Program-made: the position numbers and the translations under genes
Notes under the pieces: generated by a model
The model's database searches: none
Seen by the model: only the letters and a program-made list of their open reading frames with translations
Told to the model about the DNA's origin: nothing
Part shown: positions 6,473-7,539 of the stretch, one piece after another
Layout of the letters: each line of letters opens with the position of its first letter
How positions within the stretch are numbered: position 1 is the first letter of the stretch
Assembly (NCBI GenBank): GCA_017533545.1
Contig: JAFXHW010000182.1
Span: 1 to 7,539 of the forward strand
Source: Clostridia bacterium
GTDB taxonomy: Bacteria; Bacillota_A; Clostridia; Oscillospirales; CAG-272
Direction: 5' to 3'
DNA length: 7,539 nucleotides

Positions 6473-7168
6473 TTATTCTTCAATCAAATAGCAGGGATAG
6501 TGAAAACTCTTCGCGTAAAGCTCCAGCCCCGCTTTTTTTGCCACATTTTGCGAGGCAAGATTGCTCTTTTCACACTTGTACCACACCTTCTGACCGCGTT
6601 TGGCCAGATGATCGCACAAGGCGGCCAGATTCGATGCCGCATATCCGCGTCCGCGATGATCGGGATGCGTTTCGACCCCCACTTCGGTCTCATTTTCGTC
6701 GGCAAACTGCGGATTTTCCGAGCAGACAGACACGATCACCCCGTCGATCACCGTGCCAAAGCCGACGTATTCAAACGGATACTCACCAAACGGGTCCTCG
6801 CCGAGGTCGATATCACATTCAAGCGCCGACTCAAACCGATGATCGCTATCAAGCATCACGCTCGAGGGCAAAATCACGTCGGACATATCCCTTTTATCCC
6901 CTTCGTAAAGGTATTCGTACATCACATCTGCCGCCGAATCGGGCTCGTATCCGCGATCGGCGCAAAAAGGGCGCAGATGTGAATCAAGCCAGGCAAGAGC
7001 GTCAGCCGAAAAGGGGTCGCTGCCGAACTTTTGCTCAAATTCCTCGGCAATGCCGCGCACACACTCGTACGCCTCGATGCTGATCTCTCCGCCGCCGAGT
7101 GAAAAAGAGATCGGAATTATCACGTCAAACCGATTTTCGAGCGGAAAATCGTCTTCAAAACGGATCAT
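6473..7168 (-). CDS. GNAT family N-acetyltransferase
   Basis: This 231-residue protein has a GNAT acetyl-CoA-binding core in its C-terminal half. Motif A, at about 160-185, contains EVGVETHPDHRGRGYA, the R-G-x-G-Y/x-A pyrophosphate loop that follows a beta strand. The segment NLASQNVAKKAGLELY at 203-218 matches motif B, where the Asn and the helix before the Gly-Leu/Phe pair are typical. The N-terminal 110 residues are strongly acidic and mainly helical in appearance, and I do not recognise them as a known domain. Enzymes of this class transfer acetyl from acetyl-CoA to amines on small molecules, proteins or tRNA; the acceptor is unknown. The start ATG overlaps the stop of the upstream LOR gene as ATGA. 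The only AAGG is 14 bases upstream, so expression probably depends on translation of that gene. The rqcH gene starts 44 bases after the stop. Confidence 0.88.
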   Translation of the reverse strand: MIRFEDDFPLENRFDVIIPISFSLGGGEISIEAYECVRGIAEEFEQKFGSDPFSADALAWLDSHLRPFCADRGYEPDSAADVMYEYLYEGDKRDMSDVILPSSVMLDSDHRFESALECDIDLGEDPFGEYPFEYVGFGTVIDGVIVSVCSENPQFADENETEVGVETHPDHRGRGYAASNLAALCDHLAKRGQKVWYKCEKSNLASQNVAKKAGLELYAKSFHYPCYLIEE

Positions 7169-7539
7169 CTGTTGCTGCCGATCCTTATCGAAAAGCCGCT
7201 GTCGTCGCCCGTCGCATCAAGGCAGGCATCAATTACAAGAACTACCGCAAGGGCGGTGGGAACGTCAACGAATTCGGAAAAATCAAGCTCATAGGCGTCG
7301 CCGAAGGTGAACCATTCCTTGTGGACCGACGCAATGACCTCATCGTCACGCATGATCTGATAGTTGTGGTCAAAAAAGTCGCCCGTCACCGTCCAGCCAA
7401 GACCGTTGATGGTGTATTTCGGCTTGAAAAAGGTAAAATCCTTTACAACCTCGGCAATTTCGGCGCCGTCTTTGAATATCTTGTACTTGGGCAAAAATGA
7501 CCAGAACTTCTGCTCAATGTAGATGAGCTCGGCACCCGA
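7165..7539 (-). CDS. LURP-one-related (LOR/YxjI-like, DUF567) protein, 5' end beyond the window
   Basis: The frame is open from the right edge to the stop at 7165-7167, giving the last 124 residues. A TTG at 7492-7494 could be taken as a start, but in-frame coding continues upstream with GAELIYIEQKFWSFLPKY, typical of this family, so the gene is almost certainly truncated by the window. The text shows the beta-rich LOR pattern: repeated K-x-x-F-x-F-x-P-K-Y wording (QKFWSFLPKYKI, then KDFTFFKPKYTI), then GDFFDHNYQI, ASVHKEWFTFGDAYELDF and a C-terminal hydrophobic helix ALAVVLVIDACLDA. LOR proteins share the Tubby C-terminal-like fold; bacterial members have no settled function. Full proteins are about 160-200 residues, so roughly 40-70 are missing. 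The stop overlaps the GNAT start by four bases, suggesting coupled translation. Confidence 0.85.
   Translation of the reverse strand, partial: SGAELIYIEQKFWSFLPKYKIFKDGAEIAEVVKDFTFFKPKYTINGLGWTVTGDFFDHNYQIMRDDEVIASVHKEWFTFGDAYELDFSEFVDVPTALAVVLVIDACLDATGDDSGFSIRIGSNR

Noticed and set aside
5983..7083. Plus-strand open frame (366 codons) spanning the rqcH and GNAT genes
   Set aside because: It crosses the boundary of two well-supported minus-strand genes, and its second half is a low-complexity Arg/Pro/Thr-rich translation typical of an antisense shadow.
1..7539. CRISPR array, tRNA, rRNA, transposase, toxin-antitoxin or defence system
   Set aside because: I saw no regularly spaced direct repeats, no tRNA-like cloverleaf in the gaps and no protein of those families. 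The genes are ordinary housekeeping or uncharacterised small families.

Overview
This window looks like ordinary chromosomal DNA from a member of the Firmicutes, most likely an uncultured gut-type clostridium (Clostridia, perhaps Oscillospiraceae or a relative). The evidence is a Firmicutes-type RqcH, a calcium-type P-type ATPase, a LURP-one-related protein, good Shine-Dalgarno sites, roughly balanced base composition and a GC-rich intergenic repeat cluster. The lineage is inferred from gene content and was not tested.

Every gene lies on the minus strand, so the window is best read from its right end to its left. The right end holds the 3' part of a LURP-one-related (LOR/YxjI-like) gene that runs off the edge. 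It overlaps a GNAT acetyltransferase gene by 4 bases (ATGA). After 44 bases carrying a small perfect hairpin comes rqcH (NFACT family, bacterial ribosome quality control), then 13 bases later a 2H phosphoesterase of the 2'-5' RNA ligase family, then 2 bases later a glycerate kinase. The spacing suggests one co-transcribed unit of five genes, with the last three very tightly coupled.

A 243-base intergenic region (2763-3005) follows. Most of it is a cluster of GC-rich inverted repeats resembling dispersed intergenic elements seen in gut clostridia. Its left edge is AT-rich and may hold the promoter of the next gene, a complete 899-residue calcium-type P-type ATPase with all catalytic motifs. 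Forty-four bases beyond its stop, the first six codons of another gene, with a strong ribosome binding site, lie at the left edge of the window.

Functionally this is housekeeping: RqcH tags nascent chains on stalled large ribosomal subunits, the 2H enzyme probably acts on RNA 2',3' ends or small cyclic nucleotides, glycerate kinase feeds glycerate into lower glycolysis, and the ATPase exports calcium. I see no defence system, mobile element with a transposase, CRISPR array, tRNA or rRNA, and nothing I would call a new system. The points most worth checking are the repeat cluster, the E97-R98 variant of the RqcH tRNA-contacting pair, the hairpin in the rqcH leader, and the rqcH-2H-glycerate kinase coupling.
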